Assembly: GCF_002086795.1 (NCBI RefSeq)
Contig: NZ_MVIM01000012.1
Location: forward strand, 103,239 to 167,238
Direction of reading: 5' to 3'
Length of the DNA: 64,000 nucleotides
Source: Mycolicibacterium tusciae
GTDB lineage: Bacteria; Actinomycetota; Actinomycetes; Mycobacteriales; Mycobacteriaceae
Both the position numbers and the translations under genes were made by a program. Numbering within the stretch: position 1 is the stretch's first letter; each line of letters opens with the position of its first letter. Under the pieces are notes generated by a model. It did not search any database, was not told the origin of the DNA, and saw only the letters and a program-made list of their open reading frames with translations. Shown here piece after piece: positions 44,620 to 52,778 of the stretch.

Positions 44620-45111
44620 TCAGCCCTCCGCAGGTGCCGGCGAGCGGACGGCAAGGTCGGCCAGCACGTCGTTGATGGCCGCGACGGCCACCGGCACCGC
44701 CGCGGCGACCGGCTCCGACAGACCCATGCCCTCATCGATGTTCTCGACTTCGCAGCCGATGACGATCGTCTTGGGTGCAGTCCCGCCCAGTGCACTTAGT
44801 GTGGCGAAAACGGCCGCCGGGTCCATGCTGTGCGCTTCGAGACCGGCTGTGGAAGACAGGGTTTCGTGGTCAGCCTCGAATATGTGGAGTGTCCCGGGTG
44901 TTCCGCGATCGGGCAGTGCATCGACGAGGACGAGCGCGTGCCACTCCTCGAGGAGGTCATAGGCGAGGTGCATACCCCTGATTCCATAATCCACCGGGTG
45001 CACATCGGCGCCTAGGGCCCGACCGACGACATGACGCATCACCTCGGGGCCGAAGCCGTCGTCTCCGAGGAAGATGTTGCCGATTCCGGCGACCAGGATG
45101 CGGGCTGTCAT
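44620..45111 (-). CDS. hydrogenase maturation endopeptidase (HyaD/HybD family)
   Basis: A 163-residue M52-family protease that checks for nickel in the large subunit and then removes its C-terminal peptide. GIGNIFLGDDGFGPEV (residues 9-24), D64 in LVDALPD, and H94 in LEAHSMDP give the expected metal-sensing acidic and His residues. Its predicted substrate is the large subunit in this cluster, which still carries a 22-residue tail after DPCLPCGVH. Confidence 0.93.
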   Translation of the reverse strand: MTARILVAGIGNIFLGDDGFGPEVMRHVVGRALGADVHPVDYGIRGMHLAYDLLEEWHALVLVDALPDRGTPGTLHIFEADHETLSSTAGLEAHSMDPAAVFATLSALGGTAPKTIVIGCEVENIDEGMGLSEPVAAAVPVAVAAINDVLADLAVRSPAPAEG

Positions 45112-45130
45112 CTGGTTGACGAACTCCTGA

Positions 45131-45253
45131 CTACATGTTGCGGATCTTCATGTACCGTCGCACGTCTGGGATGGAGCGGAGTCCGATCACCACCCCGCCG
45201 ACAACGACGACGGCCACGACACCGGTTGCCAACCAACCAATTACATCCATCAT
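45131..45253 (-). CDS. 40-residue membrane protein in the hydrogenase operon (DUF6893-like)
   Basis: A very short gene between the 467-residue orphan and the protease. It starts ATGATG after AGGAG and overlaps the preceding stop by four bases, so it is clearly translated as part of the operon. It has one membrane segment (IGWLATGVVAVVVVGGVVIG, residues 5-24) followed by a basic tail RSIPDVRRYMKIRNM. It resembles the small DUF6893 actinobacterial proteins with the RRYxKIR ending. It could anchor or dock the otherwise soluble hydrogenase to the membrane; this is inference. Confidence 0.75.
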   Translation of the reverse strand: MMDVIGWLATGVVAVVVVGGVVIGLRSIPDVRRYMKIRNM

Positions 45254-46653
45254 GAACTCCTATCTGGACTGACTATTCTTGCGTCGATCGGTTCGACCTC
45301 GTCCGGCGTGAAGTACAGGTATCGGCCGTATGAGTCGGGCATCTCGACGTCTGGATCGTCCTCCACGATGACGCCGACGTACTGCTGGCCGTCGACGTCC
45401 TCGTGGACGGAAGTGACGCGGGCGCTCTTGCCCGCGAAGAAGATGTCCTGCGCATCGGCGCGGCGACACGGCCGCAGGCGGACTCTGCTGCCCGCGGACA
45501 CCCGCACGCCGTTCACCAGTACGGCATCCACGTCGGGGCGGACGGCGGTGTCGGCTACCGGATCCCACCAATCGACGCCTTCCGGGATCTCCGGGATCAG
45601 CCCGGCCGACCTCATCTGCTCGTCCAGTGCATCGAGTCCCGGCGGGAGCCCGGGTTCTTGCGCGTGCGGATTGCGCAGGATGCCGTGCAATTGCTGCAGG
45701 GCCTCCGGCGACATCGAATCGCACCTGTCGATGATCGCCGCGGCCAGTGGGTCGGTGGCGCGTGCTTGCGCCTTCTCCTCATCGGTCATCGTCATCACGC
45801 GAAGGGTGAGGATTTCGTCGATCTCGGTCGAGTCGTACAGCGCCCCCTCGCTCTGCTCGGCGATCTCCGGGTGGTCGTAGAGAATGATCGGCGAAATCAG
45901 CAGCAGGTCACGTTCCCCAGGCCGCCCGGCGAGCACCGGAAAGCAGCGGTGCTGGACCAGGCGCGAAACCGCGTCCGCCGCGGAGTCCGGCGGTTCGAGC
46001 AGTGAGATGAACTCTCCGCCAACCACTTCGGCAATGATATGGGTACCGATCATTGATGTGGCGATGGCTTGTTCCTTGTCCAAGGCCTTGTCTCCTGCGG
46101 CCGCGCCTGCGTTGTGCACCGTCACGCTGACCCGGTAGAGGTCGGTGGCCTCGCGCTCGACGGCGACGGTCAGATCGGCCCGGATGGCGGATCTGGTGCG
46201 GACCAGTCGACCGCCGTCCACGTTCTCGGCCTCACTGCCCTCGGCGACCTCGATGGCCAGGGTGCGCGGCCGCACGAGGCCGGTGAGATCGAAGGGGCCG
46301 AACGACAGTTCGCGCTCCACCGCCTCGTCCCAGGTGACCCAGGTTTGCAAGCCACTGGTCAATTCGTCGACCGGTTCGAATGTTCCGCCGCCGATATCGC
46401 GTTCGGCGCGGCGGTGCTGCAGCTGCAGGAAACGCACGACGAGGGTCAACTCGCTGTCACCGTCGACCAGGAATTGCGCCGACATGCAGGCGTCCTCGCC
46501 GATGCCCGCCTCCGCCGCGCCCGGGGGTCCCACCACGCCGAACTGCCAGCGGGATTGGTTCTTTGACGACGTCGCTCGGTACGGATAGAGCAGGTACCCC
46601 TCATAGAGCACCGCATCGGCGATGGCACGTGCGCGATCCCAGGTGGGTTTCAC
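45250..46653 (-). CDS. hydrogenase-cluster orphan protein, 467 aa
   Basis: I do not recognise this family. The GTG at 46653 overlaps the DUF6084 stop by four bases; the frame is open for another 880 bases upstream, but that stretch is antisense or out of frame to two good genes. The N-terminal part (residues 1-60) has AVLYEGYLLYPYRATSSKNQSRWQFG. The middle has TVHNAGAAAGDKALDKEQAIATS and acidic stretches. From about 405 to the end a small beta domain, with SRVRLRPCRRADAQDIFFAGKSA, resembles an SH3-like fold. No metal motif or membrane segment. Its fixed place after the NifU-like gene suggests a part in assembly or electron transfer. Confidence 0.72.
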   Translation of the reverse strand: MKPTWDRARAIADAVLYEGYLLYPYRATSSKNQSRWQFGVVGPPGAAEAGIGEDACMSAQFLVDGDSELTLVVRFLQLQHRRAERDIGGGTFEPVDELTSGLQTWVTWDEAVERELSFGPFDLTGLVRPRTLAIEVAEGSEAENVDGGRLVRTRSAIRADLTVAVEREATDLYRVSVTVHNAGAAAGDKALDKEQAIATSMIGTHIIAEVVGGEFISLLEPPDSAADAVSRLVQHRCFPVLAGRPGERDLLLISPIILYDHPEIAEQSEGALYDSTEIDEILTLRVMTMTDEEKAQARATDPLAAAIIDRCDSMSPEALQQLHGILRNPHAQEPGLPPGLDALDEQMRSAGLIPEIPEGVDWWDPVADTAVRPDVDAVLVNGVRVSAGSRVRLRPCRRADAQDIFFAGKSARVTSVHEDVDGQQYVGVIVEDDPDVEMPDSYGRYLYFTPDEVEPIDARIVSPDRSS

Positions 46654-47318
46654 CGGACCTCCTCGGGCGCAGGGGTCGGTGGGGTCAATTGCGGGGCTTC
46701 GGCGAGCAAGGTGGTGACGGCGTCCTCGAAGTCGAGCATCCCACGGGCCGACTTGTAAGCGGCCAGTGCGGATACGGTGTCGTGCCCGAGTCGCACCCAC
46801 CCCGCGTTGGGATAGTGGATCCGCACGAGGTCGTTCCACACCGCGACCGGCATCTCGTGTTGGGCTTCGCATTCCCAGGACACCTGACGAACCGAGAAGC
46901 CACGTTCGCCCGGCACGAACACCGTTCCGCTGAACAGGAACAGCAGGGGGATGGCGCCGTCGCGCAATGCGTGCAGGTATTTCGACGCCGCGACCTCGAA
47001 ATCGTAGGTGCACTCCAGCGGCAAGGACACCTCGGTGACGCCGGTGAAGCCTTGAACCATCGCGGTGCTGTGTTGCCAGAGGAACGTGCGTTGAGTGTTG
47101 ACCCACCGCTCGCGCGGGCCGAACAGATCGATCAGGCCAGCGGCTTCTTCGTCGGAGTAGGGCCGGCGCAGCGGTTCGATGCGGATCTGGCATCGCAAAG
47201 CGATCGCCTGGATCGGCTCGGTGTCGCCTGCCGTGATGCCGATGCGCGCGGTCAGTCGTGGCGTGACCGAGAACTGTTCTGCGACCACGTCCACGACGGT
47301 GAACGTCAAATTGCTCAC
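46650..47318 (-). CDS. DUF6084-like protein of the hydrogenase cluster
   Basis: A 222-residue soluble protein starting SNLTFTVVDVVAEQFSVTP, of the DUF6084 type. It is beta-rich in the first half (LTARIGITAGD, AIALRCQIRIEP) and has RERWVNTQRTFLWQHS near residue 70. No metal-binding pattern or membrane segment is visible. The GTG at 47318 overlaps DUF5947 by GTGA and its stop overlaps the next gene in the same way. Function unknown. Confidence 0.75.
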   Translation of the reverse strand: MSNLTFTVVDVVAEQFSVTPRLTARIGITAGDTEPIQAIALRCQIRIEPLRRPYSDEEAAGLIDLFGPRERWVNTQRTFLWQHSTAMVQGFTGVTEVSLPLECTYDFEVAASKYLHALRDGAIPLLFLFSGTVFVPGERGFSVRQVSWECEAQHEMPVAVWNDLVRIHYPNAGWVRLGHDTVSALAAYKSARGMLDFEDAVTTLLAEAPQLTPPTPAPEEVR

Positions 47319-48004
47319 ACGGACGCCACCTTGCTGCGCGCCTTGACCCGCTCGAAGAACTCGTCGACGAACTCCCGGACCTCGTGGCCACCGTCGAAGC
47401 CCCGCCACAACATTCGCAGTCTGCCGACGAATTCATAGCATGCGTCGATGGGGACCAGATAGCACTCTGCTGGGGCGTTGAGTTCCGGATCCACGTGGTC
47501 TCGATCGGGCACCCGCACCAACAGCGCTTCGACATCGTCGGCGAGCAAGCCCAGGGCGAGCGAAGCGACGGGAGAATGTGGCAGCCGGCTGTCGGCGCCG
47601 CTGATCTCGCTCCAGGCGTCGAGGTCCAGTTCCGACTCGGTGGCTCCGGCCGGGCCCGGGTAGAAGGCCACGGTCTTGCCCATGTCGGAGTTGTGGAAGA
47701 AGAACGCCAAGCCGACGGGAATCTGGAGCGCTTCCCATGCCCGACGGTCCAACGAGAAATCGGCGAAGCTGAGATATCGATCGGGCACCGCCCGGTACCG
47801 GAGTTTGGCGTGTGGGTCGGTGAACAACAGATAGCAGCCGCGGCACGTGCACATCAGTTGGCGCGCTGAAACATTGACGACGTGCTGGTGCTCGTCGGCG
47901 ATCGGTTCGGCGCACATCTCGCATCGTTCACCGGCCGGCTGCGTGGAGGGCTTGTTGGCCCGGATTCGCGTCAGCACGTCGAAAGCGCTCGCATCGGCCA
48001 TCAC
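47315..48004 (-). CDS. DUF5947-like protein of the hydrogenase cluster
   Basis: A 229-residue protein with a zinc-ribbon pattern at the N-terminus: C28-EM-C31, then C52-T-C54-RG-C57. The rest has AFFFHNSDMGKTVAFYPGPAGATES and several Trp/Asp-rich segments. It starts at GTG 48004 (GTGA overlap with the preceding stop) or the ATG one codon later. The pattern is that of DUF5947. Function unknown; the cysteines would suit metal delivery or an iron-sulfur relay. Confidence 0.75.
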   Translation of the reverse strand: MMADASAFDVLTRIRANKPSTQPAGERCEMCAEPIADEHQHVVNVSARQLMCTCRGCYLLFTDPHAKLRYRAVPDRYLSFADFSLDRRAWEALQIPVGLAFFFHNSDMGKTVAFYPGPAGATESELDLDAWSEISGADSRLPHSPVASLALGLLADDVEALLVRVPDRDHVDPELNAPAECYLVPIDACYEFVGRLRMLWRGFDGGHEVREFVDEFFERVKARSKVASV

Positions 48005-48969
48005 GTCACCCCGGTGGCCTCAGCGAGCACCGCGACCGACAGGACGCCATCGCGACGGAGCAGGGGAATCGGATCGAGATGCGTTCGAGCGGACGGTTCG
48101 GCAGTGTCATCCAAGCCCGCGCCAGCGTGCACCACATCGAAATGTGCGTGACAGCGCGGACAGCGGAGGACCGCCTGTCCGATGGGTGCGCCCATCGGAC
48201 GGTGCAGCGCAGCGCCGGCCATCGAGTCCTCACAACGACCGCACCGGTCGTGGTACGCGAACAGGTCGTCGCCGATTCGGCAGGCCAGGATCGGCACGCC
48301 GGCGACCAGGAAGCCGCCGACCTCGCCGGGATCGAGATCCGCGATCTCGGGAAGTGGGCGCCAGGCGGCGCCTGCGCTGTCCACCGTGTCCTTGGGGTGG
48401 ACGCGGCTCATCAACGAATCCACCGAGATCAGGCCCGACGGGCTCTCGGACGCAGCCACGACTTCGATCGAGGCGATCTCGGGGGCAGCGGCACGTACGG
48501 CGTCCTCGACGGCGAACTCGAGGGTGACCGCCGATGACGGGCAGCTTTTGCAGCTGCCCGCGAACTGCAGGCGAACCACCGGCCCGTCTTGGCCGTCGAC
48601 CACACCGAGCAGCGCGACGTCGCCGCCGTGCGAACCCAGATACGGTCGAACACTGTCCAGGGCATCCTCGATCCTGCGCTCGACGCCGTGGGGGTGGAGT
48701 CCGTGCACGAGCATGAGACTGGCGACGAGTTCGTCGGCGGCGAACCGCTCGACCAGCTCCGGCGCCGACTCGGAAGTCATGGCGACGATCCGCTGGAGCG
48801 CGGCGCCGTAGAGGTCCGTCAGCTCGGCGGCGAGCTGTTCGGTCCGCTCCCGCACGATCGTTCCGCTGCCCGCACTGGCGTCCAGCAGGGTCTGAATCCG
48901 ATCACCTGCTGAACGCCATCGCGTTTCGTCGTCGAGTGCCTCCGGGCTCTGTTGTCCAGTCGAGGCCAT
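48001..48969 (-). CDS. hhyE: NifU/Rieske-like iron-sulfur protein (HhyE type)
   Basis: A 322-residue protein just after the large subunit. A NifU C-terminal type domain (about 95-175) has the cluster-binding pair C140-KS-C143. A Rieske-like domain follows (about 205-285), yet the usual CxH...CxxH ligands are replaced: C243-GR-C246 and C270-PR-C273, with H274 and H276 next to the second pair. In M. smegmatis the corresponding protein HhyE is needed to pass electrons from the Hhy hydrogenase toward the respiratory chain. The four-Cys pattern fits a rubredoxin-like iron or zinc site better than a true Rieske cluster. Confidence 0.85.
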   Translation of the reverse strand: MASTGQQSPEALDDETRWRSAGDRIQTLLDASAGSGTIVRERTEQLAAELTDLYGAALQRIVAMTSESAPELVERFAADELVASLMLVHGLHPHGVERRIEDALDSVRPYLGSHGGDVALLGVVDGQDGPVVRLQFAGSCKSCPSSAVTLEFAVEDAVRAAAPEIASIEVVAASESPSGLISVDSLMSRVHPKDTVDSAGAAWRPLPEIADLDPGEVGGFLVAGVPILACRIGDDLFAYHDRCGRCEDSMAGAALHRPMGAPIGQAVLRCPRCHAHFDVVHAGAGLDDTAEPSARTHLDPIPLLRRDGVLSVAVLAEATGVT

Positions 48970-48972
48970 ATA

Positions 48973-50769
48973 TCACTCCCCAGTAACGGACTGGGTCGGT
49001 GAATGCAGCTTCTCGAGCGTCTTGCCCTCACCGAGATACATGTGCACCCCGCACGGCAGACACGGATCGAAGCTGCGCACCGTACGCATGATGTCGATGC
49101 CCTTGAAGTTCTCCCGATCGTTCTCTTCGAAGATCGGCTGACCCTGAACGGCGTCTTCATACGGTCCAGGGGTGCCGTAGCTGTCGCGTGGGTTGGCGTT
49201 CCACGGCGTCGGGGGATAAGGGTGGTAATTCGCGATCTTGCCGTCCCGAATCACCATGTGGTGGCTGAGCACACCACGCACCGCCTCGGTGAAACCGCAG
49301 CCGATGGCCTCGTCCGGCACCGTGAACTTCTCCCACGTCTTCGTTCGGCCCGCCCTGATCTCGATCAGCGCCTGCTCGGCGAAGTGCAGCGCGCACGCGG
49401 CCGCGTAGGCCTGGAAGTAGGTCCGCGCCCGGTTGCGTTCCAGGGTGTTGCTCCCGTGTTCGGGGATCTTCCACTCCAGCGAAACGGGGCCCTTGAGTGC
49501 CGTTTTGGGCAGATTGATCTGCACGCTGGCGCCGGTCGACTTCACGTAGCCGATGTCGACGAGCCCGGCCAGCGCGGTACTCCACAACCGGGCCAGCGGA
49601 CCGCCACCGGTGTCGAGTGCGAGATGATCCTTGCCGTCGAACCAGCGCGGCGACATGACCCAGCTGTACTTGTCGTCCATGTCGCGCTTCTGGGGCCGTG
49701 GGTTGGTGTGCTGATTCCACGGGTGCCTGCGATCGACCGGATTGCCCAGCGGATCGTTGCGGACGAACATCTCCTGATCCGTCCAGTCGTCGTAATACGA
49801 ACTGCCCAAAAGGATTCGGATGCCGAGATTGATGTCCACCAGCGAGTGGGTGACCAGCTTTCCGTCGACCACGACACCCGGAGTGACGAACATCGCGTTA
49901 CCCCAGCGCTCCATGTCCTTGTACGCGAAGTTGCAGACCTCCGGATCCTGGAACGAGCCCCAGCATCCGAGCAGGGTGCGCCGCAAGCCGACCTGCTCGT
50001 AGCCGGGAAGCGCTTCGTAGAAGAAGTCGAACAGATCGTCGTGCATCGGCACGACCTTCTTCATGAACTCGACGTAGCGCATCAACCGGGTCATGTAGTC
50101 GGTCATCAGCTGAATGGTGGCCACCGTGCCCACGCCGCCGGGATACAGCGTGGAGGGGTGGACGTGCTTGCCCTCCATGAGGCAGAACATCTCTCTCGTC
50201 CAGCGGCTGACGACGAGGGCCTCGCGGTAGAACTCGCCCGTGAACGGGTTCAGCGCCCGCATGATGTCGGCGATCGTGCGGTAACCGTGCGCGTCGGAGT
50301 TGGGCGCCAACGTGTTCTCGGCCTTGGCCAACACGCCTGGGTTGGTTTCGGAGACCATCTTCTCGCAGTAGTCGACGCCTACCAGGTTCTCTTGGAAGAT
50401 GTTGTGGTCGAACATGTATTCCGCGGCTTCGCCGAGGTTGACGATCCACTCGCCGAGGTTGGGCGGTTTGACGCCGTACGCCATGTTCTGCGTGTAGCAC
50501 GAACAGGTGGCGTGGTTGTCGCCGCAGATGCCGCAGATGCGGCTCGTGATGAAGTGCGCGTCGCGGGGATCCTTGCCTTTCATGAAGATCGAGTAGCCGC
50601 GGAAGATCGAGGACGTGCTGTGGCACTCGGCGACCTCGCGATTCTCGAAGTCGATCTTGGTGTAGATGCCGAGGCTGCCGACGATTCGGGTGATCGGATC
50701 CCACGACATGTCGACGAGCGTGCTCGGGTCCTTCTTGGTGTGCTGGGGGCCGGGAACTGTGGTTGTCAT
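48973..50769 (-). CDS. hhyL: [NiFe]-hydrogenase large subunit, group 1h (Hhy) type
   Basis: Holds the Ni-Fe site that splits H2. The 598-residue protein has the N-terminal ligand motif RICGICGDNHA (C79, C82, H86) and the C-terminal DPCLPCGVH (C570, C573, H576). After H576 come 22 residues (MYLGEGKTL to SVTGE) that the maturation protease should remove, so the gene encodes a normal precursor. It starts 28 bases after hhyS, behind AGGAAAGG. Sequence and gene order match the high-affinity hydrogenase MSMEG_2720-2719 of M. smegmatis, which oxidises atmospheric H2 during energy starvation. Confidence 0.95.
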   Translation of the reverse strand: MTTTVPGPQHTKKDPSTLVDMSWDPITRIVGSLGIYTKIDFENREVAECHSTSSIFRGYSIFMKGKDPRDAHFITSRICGICGDNHATCSCYTQNMAYGVKPPNLGEWIVNLGEAAEYMFDHNIFQENLVGVDYCEKMVSETNPGVLAKAENTLAPNSDAHGYRTIADIMRALNPFTGEFYREALVVSRWTREMFCLMEGKHVHPSTLYPGGVGTVATIQLMTDYMTRLMRYVEFMKKVVPMHDDLFDFFYEALPGYEQVGLRRTLLGCWGSFQDPEVCNFAYKDMERWGNAMFVTPGVVVDGKLVTHSLVDINLGIRILLGSSYYDDWTDQEMFVRNDPLGNPVDRRHPWNQHTNPRPQKRDMDDKYSWVMSPRWFDGKDHLALDTGGGPLARLWSTALAGLVDIGYVKSTGASVQINLPKTALKGPVSLEWKIPEHGSNTLERNRARTYFQAYAAACALHFAEQALIEIRAGRTKTWEKFTVPDEAIGCGFTEAVRGVLSHHMVIRDGKIANYHPYPPTPWNANPRDSYGTPGPYEDAVQGQPIFEENDRENFKGIDIMRTVRSFDPCLPCGVHMYLGEGKTLEKLHSPTQSVTGE

Positions 50770-50797
50770 TGAGTTTTGCCTTTCCTGCGTTGCGCAC

Positions 50798-51853
50798 CTA
50801 CCAGGTGCGCTTCGCTCCTGTGGTCAGTTCCTTGCCCCGGTGCCGCCACTTCGGTTCTTTGTCGACGGTCTTTCCGGTGACGTGGCGCAGATTGCGAATG
50901 ACCGAGCCGTACAGGCCGGACGCGGTGGTCGAGAGCTTTCCGCCAGGGGGCTCGTCCATGAAGGGCATGAACTTGTCTGGGAAGCCCGGCATCGTGCATC
51001 CGATGCATATGCCGCCGACGTTCGGGCAGCCGCCGACGCCGTTGATCCAACCGCGCTTGGGCACGTTGCACTTGACGACCGGTCCCCAACAGCCAAGTTT
51101 CACAATGCATTTCGGCGAGCCGTATTCGGTTGCGAAATCGCCTTGCTCGTAATAGCCAGCGCGGTCGCACCCCTCGTGCACCGTGTTGCCGAACAGCCAC
51201 TGGGGTCGCAGCGCGTCGTCGAGCGGGATCATCGGCGCCTGTCCGGTGGCCATGTACAGCAGGTAGGTCAGCGTCTCGGAGAGGTTGTCACCCTGAATCG
51301 GACAGCCCGGCACGCACACGATGGGTATGCCCGCCTTGCTCTTCCAGTCCCAGCCGAGGTAGTCCGGCACACCCATCGCGCCGGTCGGGTTGCCTGCCAT
51401 CGCGTGAATGCCGCCGTACGTCGCGCACGTACCGACGGCCACGATCGCGGTCGCCTTGGGCGCTAGTCGGTCGAGCCACTCACTGGTGGTGATCGGCTGG
51501 TCGGTTGCCGGGTCATTGCCGAACCCGCACCAATACCCCTCCTGATGCAGGTCCTCGTTGGGGATCGACCCCTCGACAACCAGTACGAATGGTTCCAACT
51601 CGCCGCGGTCGGCCTTGAAGAACCATTCGAGGAAATCGTCCGCGCCACCCGTCGGTCCGCACTCGAAGTCGATCAACGGCCAGTGCACTGCGATTTGGGG
51701 TAAACCGGGAAGTGCTCCGAGCGCGATCTCCTCGATGCTTGGTTGGGTGGCGCCTGTCAATGCCACGGAATCGCCGTCACAACTGAGGCCGGCGTTGATC
51801 CACAGAACATGGATCAATGTGTCTTCCGCTTTTTTGGCAGCTTCACTTAGCAT
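50798..51853 (-). CDS. hhyS: [NiFe]-hydrogenase small subunit, group 1h (Hhy) type
   Basis: Carries the iron-sulfur relay from the Ni-Fe site. The 351-residue protein has C25-DG-D28 where most small subunits have CxxC; with C143 (VGTCATYGG) and C184 (PGCPIQG) this makes the 3Cys-1Asp proximal cluster of group 1h enzymes. Medial and distal cluster ligands lie in HEGCDRAGYYE (near 231), KCIVKLGCWGPVVKC and GGCPNVGGICIGC. There is no twin-arginine leader and no membrane anchor, so the enzyme should work on the cytosolic side. A promoter with a perfect TTGACA lies upstream. Confidence 0.95.
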   Translation of the reverse strand: MLSEAAKKAEDTLIHVLWINAGLSCDGDSVALTGATQPSIEEIALGALPGLPQIAVHWPLIDFECGPTGGADDFLEWFFKADRGELEPFVLVVEGSIPNEDLHQEGYWCGFGNDPATDQPITTSEWLDRLAPKATAIVAVGTCATYGGIHAMAGNPTGAMGVPDYLGWDWKSKAGIPIVCVPGCPIQGDNLSETLTYLLYMATGQAPMIPLDDALRPQWLFGNTVHEGCDRAGYYEQGDFATEYGSPKCIVKLGCWGPVVKCNVPKRGWINGVGGCPNVGGICIGCTMPGFPDKFMPFMDEPPGGKLSTTASGLYGSVIRNLRHVTGKTVDKEPKWRHRGKELTTGAKRTW

Positions 51854-51934
51854 GCTTGCGGCTTTCCGGGACCGGGCTGGGGTCCCTGCGGCGCAGGAGT
51901 CGCCCTTCGGCCCACTTGCGCGTCGCTAGTTCTC

Positions 51935-51963
51935 GGTCTACTCCCGCGAAAGTGTGTTGTCAA
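51935..51963 (-). promoter_or_regulatory. strong SigA-type promoter for hhyS
   Basis: On the minus strand TTGACA (51963-51958) and TAGACC (51940-51935) are separated by exactly 17 bases. The -35 element begins seven bases after the hypB stop codon. The predicted start is near 51928, leaving a leader of about 75 bases before hhyS. The structural genes can therefore be transcribed apart from hypAB. Confidence 0.6.
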
Positions 51964-51969
51964 TCACAT

Positions 51970-52776
51970 CTAAGCGACGGGCATACGCAGTTCATTTGCG
52001 CGCGCGTCAATCCACTGGAACCAGGCGTCCATTCCGTCTCCTTTGGTAGCGGAGAGGGGTAGGATCCGGACGTCCGGATTGACCGAACGCGCATGCTGCG
52101 CACAAAGATCGAGATCGAATTCGACGTACGGCAGCAGGTCGATCTTGTTTATGAGGACCAGTCCCGCCGCGGCGAACATGTGCGGATACTTCAGCGGTTT
52201 ATCGGTTCCTTCGGTCACCGAGATGACCACGATCTTGCTGTGCTCACCGAGATCGAAGAGCGCCGGGCAGACCAGGTTTCCGACGTTCTCGATGAACAGC
52301 ACCGAACCGCTGTCGGGCTCCAGGGTGTGAAGCGCACGGTCGATCATCTCAGCGTCGAGATGACAACCCGCGCCGGTGTTGACCTGTACCGCGCGGGCCC
52401 CGGCGGCGGTGATGCGATCGGCGTCCAGCAGCGTCTCCTGATCACCTTCGATCACCGAAACCTGATGCCGCGAGCCCAGCTGGCGGATGGTGCGCTCGAG
52501 CAGGGTGGTCTTCCCGGCGCCCGGTGAACTGGTGATGTTGAACGCCAGGATCCTGCGGTCGGCCAGCCACTGTCGGTTGTGTTCGGCCAGCACGTCGTTC
52601 TTCGCGAGCACCTTCTGCTCCAGCGTGATGGTCTCGGTGTGCGGGTGGTCGTGATCGTGATCGTGGGGGTGGTCATGGGGATGGTTGTGTCCCGGCTCTG
52701 TCTGTCTGCTCTTCGCGCGAGCGCTCATCGCCGTGATGGTCGCTCCGTCGTCGCCGCACCCACAGGTTGCGCACAT
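51970..52776 (-). CDS. hypB: hydrogenase nickel incorporation GTPase HypB
   Basis: A GTPase that helps HypA load nickel into the large subunit. The 268-residue protein opens with MCATCGCG, the high-affinity metal motif CxxCxC, then a His/Asp-rich stretch (HNHPHDHPHDHDHDHPH, residues 30-46) that can store nickel. Walker A SSPGAGKTT lies at 82-90, with the metal-dimer site near NTGAGCHLDAEM and NKIDLLPYVEFD as the guanine-specificity motif. The ATG at 52776 follows the hypA stop by two bases. Confidence 0.95.
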   Translation of the reverse strand: MCATCGCGDDGATITAMSARAKSRQTEPGHNHPHDHPHDHDHDHPHTETITLEQKVLAKNDVLAEHNRQWLADRRILAFNITSSPGAGKTTLLERTIRQLGSRHQVSVIEGDQETLLDADRITAAGARAVQVNTGAGCHLDAEMIDRALHTLEPDSGSVLFIENVGNLVCPALFDLGEHSKIVVISVTEGTDKPLKYPHMFAAAGLVLINKIDLLPYVEFDLDLCAQHARSVNPDVRILPLSATKGDGMDAWFQWIDARANELRMPVA

Positions 52777-52778
52777 GC

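Noticed and set aside
46654..47535. An extension of the 467-residue hydrogenase-cluster protein to 47535
   Set aside because: It would overlap the DUF6084 and DUF5947 genes in another frame; the GTG at 46653 gives the same four-base coupling as its neighbours.
49003..50772. A 589-codon open frame on the plus strand across the hydrogenase large subunit
   Set aside because: It mirrors hhyL, has no ribosome binding site or family pattern, and hhyL carries both conserved nickel-ligand motifs.
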